DNA from: Letharia columbiana
Taxonomy: Eukaryota; Ascomycota; Lecanoromycetes; Lecanorales; Parmeliaceae
Reading direction: 5' to 3'
Assembly: GCF_014066305.1 (NCBI RefSeq)
Contig: NW_023501054.1
Span: 182,001 to 246,000 of the forward strand
Length of the DNA stretch: 64,000 nucleotides
Made by a program: the position numbers and the translations under genes. This document shows positions 24,195 through 35,425 of the stretch, piece by piece. Below the pieces are notes generated by a model. That model saw only the letters and a list, made by a program, of their open reading frames with translations. It was not told the origin of the DNA and ran no database searches. The first letter of the stretch is position 1; every line of letters starts with the position of its first letter.

Positions 24195-25366
24195 GGTGGT
24201 GGCGGGTTGAGGAAATCTTCAGCAGCGTCTCTCGCGATAGGAATCCAAGGAGGATACTTTTGACTCAGGGACGACGTTGGTAAGATGGAATTGTGTATAT
24301 GGCAATCCATTGAAAGGCAGGAGGAAGGGTATTCTTATATGACTTTGTCGACGGGTATATGGAAAAGGTTGGGCAGTGGCAAATTGATAATGTTTGATAA
24401 GCATCAGTGAGAGGGACAGCACGGAGTGGTACTTGGAATGGCCTAAAACGGTAGATTACCCATTGCATATGTTCATGTGAGGGAATGTTGAGCTTGAGAA
24501 AGCTTGTCCATGGAATTTACTTGGGCCACGGAGGTATCAGCAGGCATCTCAATCCGGCAGATCCTTGCAGTCGCCTTCTCCGAATAGCTCCACCATTCCT
24601 CTGCTGTAGGCATACTGTAAGAACGTATGATAGCTAGAGCAATTAAAAGTGGCGAGAACGTTTGGAGCTTGTCTTGTATCGCGGTGTAGACTAGGACGGG
24701 TGCTAATTGCCAGTTACCAATGGGGCAACTTTGCAACTGCAGGCATCGTACCTAACGAGAAACCAACTCTCGCACGCCAATGGTTCAAGATGGTGAGAAT
24801 GGGTGAGAGGTGGTTGAAGATTTGAAGCCATTGCGGAAGGGCAGATGCTTGATAGGAAAGTTTCCCTTCTCGGCTCAAAGGAGGAACTTTCCTCACTCGA
24901 CTGGAATTCCCATCCCTTTTCGCGTCAACAAACTTTTAAGTGTGAATTTTTTCTTTCTTTTTTCTCTTTCTCCTTTCTGTTTTTAGACTCTGGTATCAGT
25001 ATGGATGATTGTCATATTCCAGAAATGAGGAATGGCGTTTGCGTGGATTTTGCCGTAGCTGTGCTTCTTGGCACTGCGTCATCAGATGATTACTAAGCAA
25101 GATTCGTTTGTCGCCCTCTCGTTGCCTCAGTCCCTCAGACCTGCCAATCGCTAAGCCCCTTCCTTGCCTGCTGACTTCGCACTAAACGGCGGCAGCTTTA
25201 GAGGATTACTAAGCGGAAGGCGCTAACTCGAGGCTTTGGTCTTGCACTTCTGGGCTGAGCCAACCCTCTCGCCAATTCCTATCTTCCAATCATTCCGCTT
25301 CTCTCTCCTCTCCTCTCTCTCTCTCTCTCTCTCTCTCACTGAGTGTGGGGCCAAAAGAATATTTCA
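24195..25366. promoter_or_regulatory. Shared divergent promoter of transporter and regulator
   Basis: 1.17 kb between the two start codons, with no supported gene. A CT-rich microsatellite (about 25304-25338) lies just before the regulator start, a common core-promoter feature in fungi. I did not identify specific operator sites. Zn2Cys6 sites usually contain CGG triplets. Confidence 0.45.
25304..25338 (+). repeat. CT-rich microsatellite in the 5' region of the regulator gene
   Basis: Alternating CT run ending about 30 bp before the ATG at 25367. Such pyrimidine tracts often lie near transcription starts of filamentous fungal genes. Confidence 0.6.
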
Positions 25367-27637
25367 ATGCCTGACTGGTGAGCTTGATGATATTCTCTTT
25401 CTTACATCTCGCTGTCACAATGCCACCAAGACAATATTACGCTAAACAATTTCTCTGCTCAGCGCCAGCTGCCGGGTCCGGCATCTGAAGTGTAAACCCT
25501 GATCCTCCACCTTTCCATACCAGCCAGACGGCTGCTTTGCATAAGTCGCTGCAAATCAACTGATCGATAGCAGGCCATGGACAGCATACATGCTCGCAAT
25601 GCCAGTCGGCCGGTCGTGTCTGCATACGAGGATACAACATCAGGTTTCGAAATCTTGTCTGCCCGTCCAAAGACATCTCACCAGCCGAGTACAGCAAGTA
25701 CGACTTTTTCTTTGACCCCGATCAGGAATGGAATACTCTGAATGCCAAAGGTAAAACACCCGCTGTACTGGGGCCTTACATAAGGACTGACGTGAGGACC
25801 GAAGAAGTGGAGTTCGTCAATGAAAATGAAGCTGTTGTCAGTGCCTATGGAGCAGACGATATCGATGGCCGTTCTTCCCTATTCCATGTAGCGTCACCGA
25901 GAGGGGACCAGCACCATCGAGGAGAAAACTTACCGCCAGACCAAAGAGCAGATGCCCCAAAATGTCCGACTTATGAGGATTACAGCAATGCTGGTCAGAC
26001 TGAATTTGTGAACTTTGAAGAACCCTCAAAAGGTGCTGTGCTGCTCGAACCCAGCCTCACAGCTCGCTTTGATGAGCCAGACGAATTGCAGCAAAGGGTG
26101 TCGACCCAGCTCGAACAAAAGCATCGGGAGAAATCACCAGAGCTCAAGTTTCCAACTTTCCAGAAGATTGCAAATTTTGATACATTCAGACCTAGGCCGC
26201 GTTCCCATTTCTCAAGTGATGCGATGTCGGTGTGGCCATTGAGAAGCATTGAGGAATCCCGTCTCTTGCAGCACTTTATTCAAAATCTGGCTCCATGGGT
26301 TTGTTTGTGATCAGATTCTACACGCCGTTCAATTACGCTAATGTTGCGACCAGTTTGATGTTGGCGACAGCAAGAGACACTTCACAAAAGTTGCACCGAG
26401 CATGGGGGCCTACAGTCCTTTGCTCATGAACGCCATCCTTGCGGTATCAGCACTGCATTTGAGCCGCGTCTCCGACCTGGACACTTATGAAGCAGTTCGC
26501 TACCATGATAGATGCTTGGGACTGATGGTGCCATTGCTCAACGATCCTGACCGCGTCAAAGATGACAATCTTCTCATGACAACTGTCATCCTACATCTCT
26601 ACGAAGACATAGACAGTATGGCGTCTCCCTTTATTTGCCATGCCCGTTTGAGGGTTTTTGCTGATCCTTGACCGCTGCAGTCGGTGCTGATTCCGTGCGC
26701 CACATTATGGCAACATCGGCCTTCCTTCCTGCATGCGGCGGTCGCCTCTCATCCCAACTGCGCAGAGCAGTCTTTTGGCTGCATCTACGTAATGAGATCT
26801 ATGTTGCCTGTAGCCATCAACGCACGGTCCAGGCAGATCTGGAAAACTGCACATTCGAATCCTTAGATACTTCTCTTGATAATGATTTGTGGCTTCATAG
26901 GGCACTATGGATCTGCGCACAGACGTTGCAGTGGGCTTACGGAGACGATCCTACTCCTGCCAAATGGCGGGAACTTTGTCAACTAATAGACGAGTGGTCA
27001 GACAAACGCCCCAGCAGCTTCGACCCTCTCTTTTTCAAGCCGCGCGATCCAAGCCACAATCTTTGGTTCCCCGAGGCGACTTTTGCCACTGATGAGCATG
27101 GTGCGTCTTGGTCAGAAGGCCCTCAAGTATCAGAGTTTACACTGACATCGATGGAAAAGTCGTTGCGGCCCACTTCCTCTATCTAGCAAAGCTTCTCTTG
27201 ACAGCGCACGACCCAAACATTCCACGGATTGGACCTCAGATGAAGTCTGCTCTGGCAGAGATGAATGTGAGTAGTCCTTCCATCATTTCAATGATCTTGC
27301 GATGTCGAACAAATATTCTAGGAAACTGCTCTTTCATACGTGCGGATGCTGTGCGGTATCGCGCTCTGTAACAGCTTCGTACCAGCCAGATTCACTGCCA
27401 GTCTTGCCATCATCATGTGTAAGTATTGGGGTTTCGACTCCAAAATGCTACGCAATCTTTCTCGGTCAACTCCTCTTGGCTAATCTTTGCTCTCTAGGTG
27501 GCAGTTGGTTTACTCACCGGCCTGAACAGGAGGTACTGATTGATTTCATGCAAGGTACCGAGCAATGTAGTGGCTGGCCAAGGAAACAAGCACAGAAGGC
27601 ACTGATCGAAGATTGGGGTTGGTCCGACGATAATTGA
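25367..27637 (+). CDS. Zn2Cys6 transcription factor with fungal-specific regulatory domain, 578 aa, nine exons
   Basis: Exons: 25367-25377, 25463-25491, 25574-25750, 25805-26298, 26354-26615, 26681-27100, 27160-27266, 27322-27418 and 27498-27637. All phases agree and total 579 codons. The N-terminus carries Cys at 4, 7, 14, 20, 23 and 30 (CX2CX6CX5CX2CX6C), the canonical binuclear zinc cluster, followed by RGYNIRFRN. The middle and C-terminus (PLLMNAILAVSALHLSR, HLYEDID, FWLHLRNEIYVAC) match the Fungal_trans_2-type regulatory domain. It is a nuclear DNA-binding regulator. Its position suggests control of the divergent transporter. The start was chosen because the 11-nt first exon supplies the first Cys pair. 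The fourth exon's acceptor (GAAG) is the least certain join. Confidence 0.85.
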
Positions 27638-28073
27638 TCAGCTCTAGAGGCCAGATCTCTTCCACCGGCATAGAAGTAGGCTTGCTACATCCCAAGATTG
27701 CGGCTATAGCGAAATTGGCGGCAACAATTTAGATCTACCGCGTCAGCCAAACATCATCCAGACTTTCAGGAGACATGGTGAGGCGTGTCAGGTTTGGTGA
27801 CCAGACTGGCGGGACTAAAAATGGGGTTCATAACCTTCTTCACGAGTTGCAAGGTTTGATCCTCTCGTCTGCGAGTGTACGAAACGATAACCGCGCACCC
27901 TCACGCCTATCGCATGTCTCCCGAAACACGGTGGAGAACGCGAAACAATATCCGCGCACCACTGCCACGAGGCAACATCTACAAAAACATTCGAAGGACC
28001 TCACATGCCGACTCGCAACCCAAAAAGTCAAGTCAACCGTCGCAGATCTCCAGGTCATAACACTCTCTGAAGG
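27638..28073. other. Intergenic region
   Basis: An ORF at 27775-28185 overlaps the next gene out of frame and is taken as a shadow. Nothing else is supported. Confidence 0.4.
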
Positions 28074-28963
28074 ATGTCACCATTCGGAAATCGCCGCTCA
28101 TTGCTTGCCTTCGCTACCTGTCTCTCTCCAGCGTTTGTTCTTGCAACTCCACTCGCCGCTCCTGGACTTAACGCAGAGGGATTGAGCAGACGAGGTAACG
28201 GTGCCAAAATCCCTTGCGGCAATGCGCCGAACATAATTGCCGGAAAGTGAGTTACCAAACATCCTATTCATCTAAACATCTCGAGTGTTTTCTTCCGGGA
28301 GATAGTAGCTGACCCCAGGACTTTTGCCTTACCAATAGCCCCGTCACCGCCGCCGATATAGTCGTCCCTAGTCAAGACGAAGGGCCTCCGCTAGCGACTA
28401 CAGACCCGTCGGGTTATTTTCCCTACCTCTGGTGCGGCGCAGGTACATCCACCTACGTCTTCATCGACCCCATTGGTTCCTACGGCTACAACAAGGGTAC
28501 CGACGGTCTCATCTTCTGGAGCGGCCTCGACGGCGCCTACAACGCAACGCAGAACGCCATGAAATCCCGCGCCGCCACAGGGATAAACCCGCCCATGGGC
28601 GACGGCTCCATCGACAGCTCGCACAGCACATCGCTGACATTGCTGGTACCCATCGGGAATGTCACCGGCGGAGACTCTGGAGTCCAATGGGTGGAAGTCT
28701 TTGCGCAGGATAGTAACCACCAGAAACTGACCTGGGGCATCTACGGGGCTGCTTTGACCATTATGAAGGATTTCGTTTTGAGCTTCCCCTTGTACGCCGA
28801 TGCGTCGTATTTTCAGATCAACGATGGCAAGTGGGGTACGGTGGGGAACGGGTATGTGGGGATCGGGCTTCATACCAACACGACGAACTGTTACCTCAAG
28901 GGAAACCCCACGCAGAATACCGGCCTCATCTGTGGTATGCCTAGCGATTACCCTAATAACTAG
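28074..28963 (+). CDS. Secreted protein of unknown function, 265 aa, two exons
   Basis: Exon 1 is 28074-28246 and exon 2 is 28339-28963, with a 92-bp GTGAGT...AATAG intron joined in phase. Residues 1-24 (MSPFGNRRSLLAFATCLSPA...) form a signal peptide, and an RR site follows near residue 42. The mature protein has four or five cysteines (IPCG, LWCGAG, TNCYL, LICGM), NxS/T glycosylation sites and Gly/Tyr-rich beta-type sequence (GSYGYNKGTDGLIFW). No catalytic motif was recognised. The composition suggests an extracellular, disulfide-stabilised beta protein. An effector-like role is only inferred. Confidence 0.75.
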
Positions 28964-31343
28964 CCTTCGTTTAGACAGACTTACTTTCTGTTTGATAGAC
29001 TTGCCGTGTACATTACTCTCTTCAGATTCAAATGCTCTAACAAGGTCTCTCTATGCATTGATGTGACCACTGGATGAGAGACGCAAAGCCCGCTTTCAGT
29101 CGGCGAACGATAACGCCCAAGTGCTATCCCCTCATCGGCTATAGGGAAGCACAGGGTCTGAGTCTTCGGCAGTCAAGTCCCTGGACAAAGCATCAACGCG
29201 AGTCAACAATCTCGCAGCTCCCACGCTCGTAAATATAGTCGTTGCCTCGGCATGTCATCGAAGAAGGGGATTAGAGTCAATGCACATACCGCAGCGGGCG
29301 ACCGACCATCGGACTTCAAAGAAAGAACATAATCACGTACCCAGTGGCGCCATTGAGTCGCTGGAAACTGATGTCGCTCCTTGGAGTCCGCATCAATATT
29401 ACTTCCATCTATGCTGATACTGTATACGAATGCATTAGCAAACCCCCCCCCTTGCAAGATGCACCGACAATCTTAAACGCTCATTCCCGACCCCTCAAAG
29501 ACCCCACAGCCATCTCGATTGCGACGATCATCCCCATATCCGCCTTCAATTCACAAAGAGCGTACCCCTACGGAAAACAGCTAGCGCCCAATATCATCAC
29601 TGCAGTTGCTAGAGACACCGTGCGACTCTGCTCAGATACGATGGCTGTCAGGATGACTTATTGGAGAGCGTGTCTGCAACATGCAAAACTGAGTTCGCGT
29701 GTCCGTCCTTCGGACAGTTGCTCCGATACGGAGATTGCTTTGTCTTCTCACAGTGAACAGAATGCAAGACTGTCTCTGCCGAGCGTCATAGGTCATGCGT
29801 TTCTGACTGTTCTGTTCGAATATATGACTGGTCACTTGGTGGCACGCACTGCAAGTACGAATCAACCCCCGCCTCCAGCGGTGAAGTCTCGAAGTACTAT
29901 GAGGACTGAGGTAATGGCGTCGCATTTCGAATCGTTCGAGTCGAGTGTTGGTGCGTCACAACAGTGACAAAGGCTTGATTATCCGTACCTTCAATACCTA
30001 GGGTCGAGTGAGGCATCATTGTGGAGCCAAGAGCACATCAATGCGTATCCACAGTATCAAACCTAGCAAAGAACATTCCAAACGACCATCACCACAAATG
30101 GATTCGAGTATCTGCGTGTCAGTATCTGGCGCCAGTTGTGGCAAGATAGGGAAAGGCCGAGCTGTTACGGAGAGACATCGAGGTTGTCAAGTCCTCCCCC
30201 TATGTGTGGGAAAAGAGAATTGCCTGGTTGAATTGTTATGGCGCAAGTAGTGCAGTACCATTCATGACGACGGTGTAAGCTTTGTTGGATAGAACTATCT
30301 TATGATCGATGTCTCTGTTGAAGAAAACAGGCAACGGGCAACAGGCAACAACCATAAAGGACAAAGATGTTATTCCATTTCGCAGTCTTCACCATCACCA
30401 TACAAGCGCTTTTTTATTCTACCGGAAGATAAATTCCAGTTTGAGATTTTCCCGTGCATTTCTTATTGGGAAGTGACTATCGATTTAGGGACTGCAGATT
30501 CTTTGATGGCGTAGCATCCAGACCTGATCACCCTTCCTCTTTCTTCATGGCAAGACGCAGACGCCCGCAGCGGTGCTTTGTGATATGACCGGCGACTGCA
30601 TGAAAAGAGTACGAAGAGAATGGCAAGAGCAAATCAACCGGACTCTTGAAGGACTGCCAGAATGACAAGAAGGGTAATTTTCGCGCTTGAAAGAAACTAT
30701 GCTTAGCGGGGGTCTCCAATGTCATGGAAGGCGTGACGATAGCATGTAACTGCCTAGTGAAGTTAAACCAATTGAAGGCGACACATTTGAATTACCGGAG
30801 ACATGCGCTATGCTACGGTGGCAACTTGCAGATTGAATGCTAAGATCGACGCTGTCATGTGGCAGTGGATGCCGCGGGCTTATACTTTACTGGAAGTATG
30901 CAGCTTCGAGGATCATCGGATCATGCACTTGTCAGCACTGCGTACTCTTCAAAAGTCTGGATATTGGCATGAAAGATCTTCCTTATCAGCGCTTCCCCAA
31001 AAGAAACCGAGCAAATTACAGGGGCCGGTTTGGATTCTCCTGAAGAGGAAAGTTCCCTCTGTCGGCCAGCCGCTCGGCCAACCTTCCTTGCTCGCTCGAT
31101 CATGACCTCTCCACTCCGCGACCTGCCCTCGCTGCACTTGTATCTGCGCCAATTCCACACACGCACTCGGTGATGGAATGTCAACCCGAAGTCGGATGTT
31201 GCGCTGATTGTCGAGGATGGTAACTTGCCTTTGCCAGAGTCCTGCGCGAGGAAGCAATATATAAAGCATCACGTATCCCATCACAGGCAAGTCCTCATTC
31301 AGTACCTATCTCTTTCTTCCCCCCAGCATCGCAAGCCATTCCC
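28964..31343. other. Gene-poor stretch of 2.4 kb
   Basis: The longest ORF (29344-29967, plus, 207 codons) has no domain, no signal peptide and an implausible composition. Other short ORFs are weaker. I see no repeat or RNA gene. The right end holds the promoter of the gene at 31344. Confidence 0.4.
31258..31266 (+). promoter_or_regulatory. TATA box-like sequence
   Basis: TATATAAAG lies 78 bp before the first ATG (31344) and 159 bp before the second candidate (31425). It is one of few good TATA boxes in the window. Confidence 0.5.
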
Positions 31344-32189
31344 ATGTCGATCACCAAGCCAACAGTGCCTTCCTATATATACTTATTAGACTCAGATGAC
31401 CATCTTCCTCCAACGGCAGTAAAGATGTCCGACGAGCTCCCACCTTATACCCCTCAAGCCCTCACGGACATCCTTCCCATCTACCACCCGGCAAACACCA
31501 ACCACCACATCAGCATCTACACTCTGCACCAAACAGCACCTGACACCCTTGTCCTCACTCTCCGTGACCACCCTTCTGAGTCAGCCACCGCCTACACCTC
31601 TACCCTCCCCGTCTGCAAAATCCGTACCAACAAGACCGGCGGCTTCATGAACCGCAAGCCACATGTCATCATTACCACTGGCGAATGTGACGAAAGCCTC
31701 AATCGGCCACTGGCGGAGGGAAGATTTGACATACATGGGACCGGGACGACGATATCGTATTCACACTTGCCGAACATGCAAATGATCCAGAGGCTGGAGC
31801 TCGAGGATTCCCTGTCGCAAAGGCTGAGAACGACGATCTGGGGACATGAACATTGGTGGACGCCGAATCCGGGCAACAAAGGAGTGTTGGAACTCACAAA
31901 CGAGATGGATGAGATCGTGGCGAGGTTCGTGCATACGGTTCCCGTGTCGCAGATGACAGGTTCTGGTAAGAGAGGCAGTACCGGAAGGAAGAAGGAGGCA
32001 AGAGAAGAGCTGGGAGACCTTCACATCGTTGATGCATTGGCAGAAGGTGGGAGGGAAGAAGTGATATGTAGCGCTCTGGTCGTGGTGGAGAGGGCGAAGA
32101 GGAGGGCCAATAACATCAGCTGTACTGGGATAGGGAAGACTGCACCGGCGTGGAGTATGAGTGCTGGGCCGCCGGGTGGATTTATCTGA
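31344..32189 (+). CDS. Hypothetical protein, 281 aa (possible tubby-like fold)
   Basis: One open frame. The start may be 31344 or the in-frame ATG at 31425 (AAAGATGTCC), after which the protein begins MSDELPPYTPQALTDILPIY. Pro/Tyr-rich beginnings like this are common in fungal proteins of the DUF6593/tubby-like type. The segment LVLTLRDHPSESA followed by strands and WGHEHWW fits a beta-rich body, but that is only a resemblance. The C-terminus is basic and low in hydrophobic residues. No signal peptide or transmembrane helix. A TATA-like box precedes it. Confidence 0.55.
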   Translation: MSITKPTVPSYIYLLDSDDHLPPTAVKMSDELPPYTPQALTDILPIYHPANTNHHISIYTLHQTAPDTLVLTLRDHPSESATAYTSTLPVCKIRTNKTGGFMNRKPHVIITTGECDESLNRPLAEGRFDIHGTGTTISYSHLPNMQMIQRLELEDSLSQRLRTTIWGHEHWWTPNPGNKGVLELTNEMDEIVARFVHTVPVSQMTGSGKRGSTGRKKEAREELGDLHIVDALAEGGREEVICSALVVVERAKRRANNISCTGIGKTAPAWSMSAGPPGGFI

Positions 32190-33452
32190 AGGAGAGCCTG
32201 GATCTTGAGAAAATTGAAGTCAAAAGAAGATAGTAGTGGTTTGAGGGACGGAGGTCTCGACAAAGGAACAGGTGTGCAGTGGTGCGCTTTTAGTTGAAGA
32301 CGGGAAGAATGCTAGCAAGATCTTGAGTCAGTACCCGTATTGGAATAAAGTGACGACTGGGAACAATGGACCTCAGCAGCCGCAGAACAGCGGATAGCCT
32401 TGACCGTCTCTGCAACTTCTGGGCATGCCGTTGTTGGCTCCTCAACCCCAGCTTCAACAATCGCTGCGAACAATCTCCAGGTCCGAACGTTCACATCCCT
32501 CTTGTTTCGAGTTAAGCAGGTCTTTTTCCACGAGAAACGGATATCCACACGATGGGCGCACACAACCGCTTCGTCTGAAGTTTTGTCTTCGATCCTATCA
32601 TACGCATTGTTGCTGGCCGCTAGAATCAGGTATTCGGTCTCGTTGAATGCTACATCTGCCATTACCCCTCGAAAATCGAACCTAACCAGTCGACAGCACA
32701 ATCAATTTCGCAGACCAAGATCTAGGAATCTTCGCCCGCTTCAATGAATGATCGTACTTCGCCATTTTCGCACAGACGAAGGTGGTGACCTCTTTCTCCT
32801 GCAACACCTTCTCGCCATGGACATCCTCGCCAAAGAAGGTATTGCAGACCGATCTTCTGGATGCAGTATATTCCCCCGAACTGGCGCTGGCTGGTAGAGG
32901 CGGTATAGCACGTTGGGTCCTTTATACTTGGCTCACCACCGGAGAGAGTCCGCCATTTCGGCCTTGTGTCGCTCACTGCTTCGCAAAGAATGTCAATTTT
33001 GGGGGTGTGTCGCCAACGAGTTCTGAAAGCTTATCACGCCGAGTCTGTGGCGAAGGTTGCTGTACATGTGCAGAAAATGAGAGATATATACGAGCATGAG
33101 AAATTAGGGAAGCATGCACAGCGGGCTCAAAAACTTGATGCACATCAGTTCATCAATCCACCTTGAGGGAGAATCGCTGTCGGCCTTTTCACGTTCAGGA
33201 AATCTTCAACCGCTTTGTGAGGGATCGATGTGAGATGCCCACCTTGGACTTCGACGTGGACGAGATAGCAGGTTTGTGCAGGTATGATAAACTATTGTTG
33301 CTATTCATAGTTTAGACACAGCGTAGCAATATGTTTGATAGTCGCCACGGAAATTCATTCCCAGCACCAATGTAGCTTTGTACTCGTATGGGTGACTCAA
33401 CAGTCACGTGATCTCGTGACTCCGTGACTCTTCCCCTCTTCCAGCTTCCACA

Positions 33453-33453
<1 letters not shown>
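32190..33453. other. Intergenic, edge of gene island
   Basis: Short ORFs on both strands (32312-32701 minus, 32722-32976 minus, 32966-33166 plus) look mildly protein-like, but I could not join them into a gene. Near 33390-33420 there are a TGACTCA (bZIP-type) site, a TCACGTGA (bHLH-type) site and several GTGACTC repeats, just before the poly-A run. Confidence 0.35.

Positions 33454-33540
<87 letters not shown>
33454..33540 (+). repeat. 87-nt poly-A run at the gene island/AT block junction
   Basis: An uninterrupted run of A, from the last bases of gene-island sequence to AT-block sequence. It may be a true homopolymer, a retrotransposed tail, or an assembly join. Confidence 0.9.
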
Positions 33541-33543
<3 letters not shown>

Positions 33544-33602
33544 ATTATCTTCTCTTATTTCTTAATAATTAAAGGAGATATCTCTATATTTTTCTTTAAA
33601 CT

Positions 33603-33766
33603 TATTAGAATCGATATAGATGTAATATTAATATAGGTATATTTAATAAGATAACTAAGGTATCGAACTATATAGGTGGAAAGAAGGTATAATATAATAG
33701 AGGATATCTCCGCCAAGGCCCGCTAGCCATAGGGCTGAGGGGTGTATTAAGGGTACGCTTATAATA
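33603..33766 (-). repeat. 3' LTR of copy 2
   Basis: 164 bp, the same length as the right LTR, with the TSD on its left and a purine tract on its right. Confidence 0.85.
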
Positions 33767-34989
33767 CTACCTCCCCCTTCGTTAAATCATATCCCATGAT
33801 TAGTGAGTGGAAAGGTAGAAAAATGGGTATGTATGCTCGCTTGACGTCTGAAAAATAATAAAAGCAGTAAAGAAATAACCGTATCCGGGAACCCCAGCAT
33901 CGTACCTTTCTTCGTCAGAGGTATTAAAAACGATAGTAGCTTTTTATATTTACGCTATAGTGACATCGCTAGTCGAGGTATATACGTATATAGAGGGTCT
34001 AGCCGGGAGAAAATCGATGTAATATAGCGAAAATTATACCTATAGACGCAGGGGTAAATAATTATAATTTTCGAATTTATATTTAAGCGAATAGAATATC
34101 TATAAAATAATGCGATATAATTAATTAAGGGCTCTTAAATCGAATTAAGCTATAAACGCTAAAAACTCTAATTTAATATTAAGTAACTTTAATATAGTCT
34201 TTTTTATAATATATTATTTAGCTAATATCGATTATATTTCGTAATAGCGATAACGTAATCTATATATATACTAGTATAGCTTCGAAAGGTCTTTAGAGTT
34301 ATATTAGTAATGGAGGCCTACGCGAAAGATTATATATAAGATAATTTCTAATTAATATAGATCTGAGAAATCGATTCTCGGTTTTAAAAAAAATAAGGCT
34401 ATTATAAAGATATCGAATAATTTCAATTTGACTAAAAATGGGGTATCTGAGATAGTTCTAGCTCGAGAACGCTATCGCTATTAAAGGCCCCTCGTTCTAA
34501 TTCCTTTATAGATAAAGCTCTTCGAAATATCGCTTATAAAAGTCGTTTATTAAGTTCTAGCAATTTTCGAATTTATCGCCGTCCGTATTATATTAGTTAA
34601 GATTATTATCGAGACTTTTCTACTTAACTTTATACTTAAGATAACTATAAATTAATTTAAAGTCAAGTATTTCTTTAATAATTTATTTAATTTAATCGTT
34701 AATAGTAATATACTTCGATAAAGAGTTTATCTACTCTAATAAGAGGTTGTTTATCGCGAGACTTAAGAGATTAAGGTAAAAGACGTTATAGATCCTTATA
34801 ATTAACGGAAGTTCTAAACGATATAAGATTTTCATAAGATCTATAATCTCGAATAAATCGAGTCTCTTATAGTCTAATTTACGGAAAGAGCGATTAAAGA
34901 TAATATTCTTACTATTTAGAAAGACTTTATCGCCTATTTAAAAAGTAATCTTTTATCGATACTTATTAGCTTATATAACTACGAGTAAA

Positions 34990-35425
34990 GGCCTATGAAT
35001 TAAATTCATAATCATCTTTTTGATTAGGGCTATTGAGTAAATAGGTGAGCGAACTTTGGTGAGCGAACTTTGGTGAGCGATATTTAGACTCCTTGCTTAT
35101 TAATAACTATAGGACCAAATTTCAAAATTCTTAAAATTATGGAAAGCGCAAATGACGCTCCATAATTTAAAAAAAAATTCTCAAAATTTTAATAGAAAAC
35201 AAAAAAGTTATTCTATTCGTGAATAACGTACACCTATTTTTGATAAGGGAGACGCGGGAGGGCGAGATTTTGATGGTTGCGGACGCTAATTTATTTACCC
35301 GCGATGACTCAGCCGGTCTAATCAAAGAGCGTAGTGACCCTGAATTTATGATTAGCTGCACATACAAATTTAAGGTTTTTAAGCTCAGCCCTATCTTATT
35401 CTATTATATATACTAATAGTCTTCT
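34990..35425. mobile_element. Small element nested in retrotransposon copy 2
   Basis: Copy 1 runs through here without this 0.44-kb stretch, so it is an insertion. It is much less AT-mutated than the host element. Its two ends carry a weak inverted similarity (GATTAGGGCT left, AGCCCTATC right), suggesting a MITE-like DNA element. It also has three 14-bp repeats (GGTGAGCGAACTTT, 35044-35085) and a hairpin near 35127-35165. Its right part recurs at 11497-11620. The 65-66 residue ORFs within it are not recognisable. Confidence 0.6.
35044..35085. repeat. 14-bp tandem repeat, three units
   Basis: GGTGAGCGAACTTT occurs twice exactly and once as GGTGAGCGATATTT. Short subterminal repeats like this are typical transposase-binding sites in DNA transposons. 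Confidence 0.75.

Noticed and set aside
29344..29967. 207-codon plus-strand ORF
   Set aside because: No domain, signal peptide or splice structure. The composition looks random, so it was left as intergenic.
33424..33636. 70-codon ORF with a long poly-lysine
   Set aside because: Pure product of the 87-nt poly-A run.
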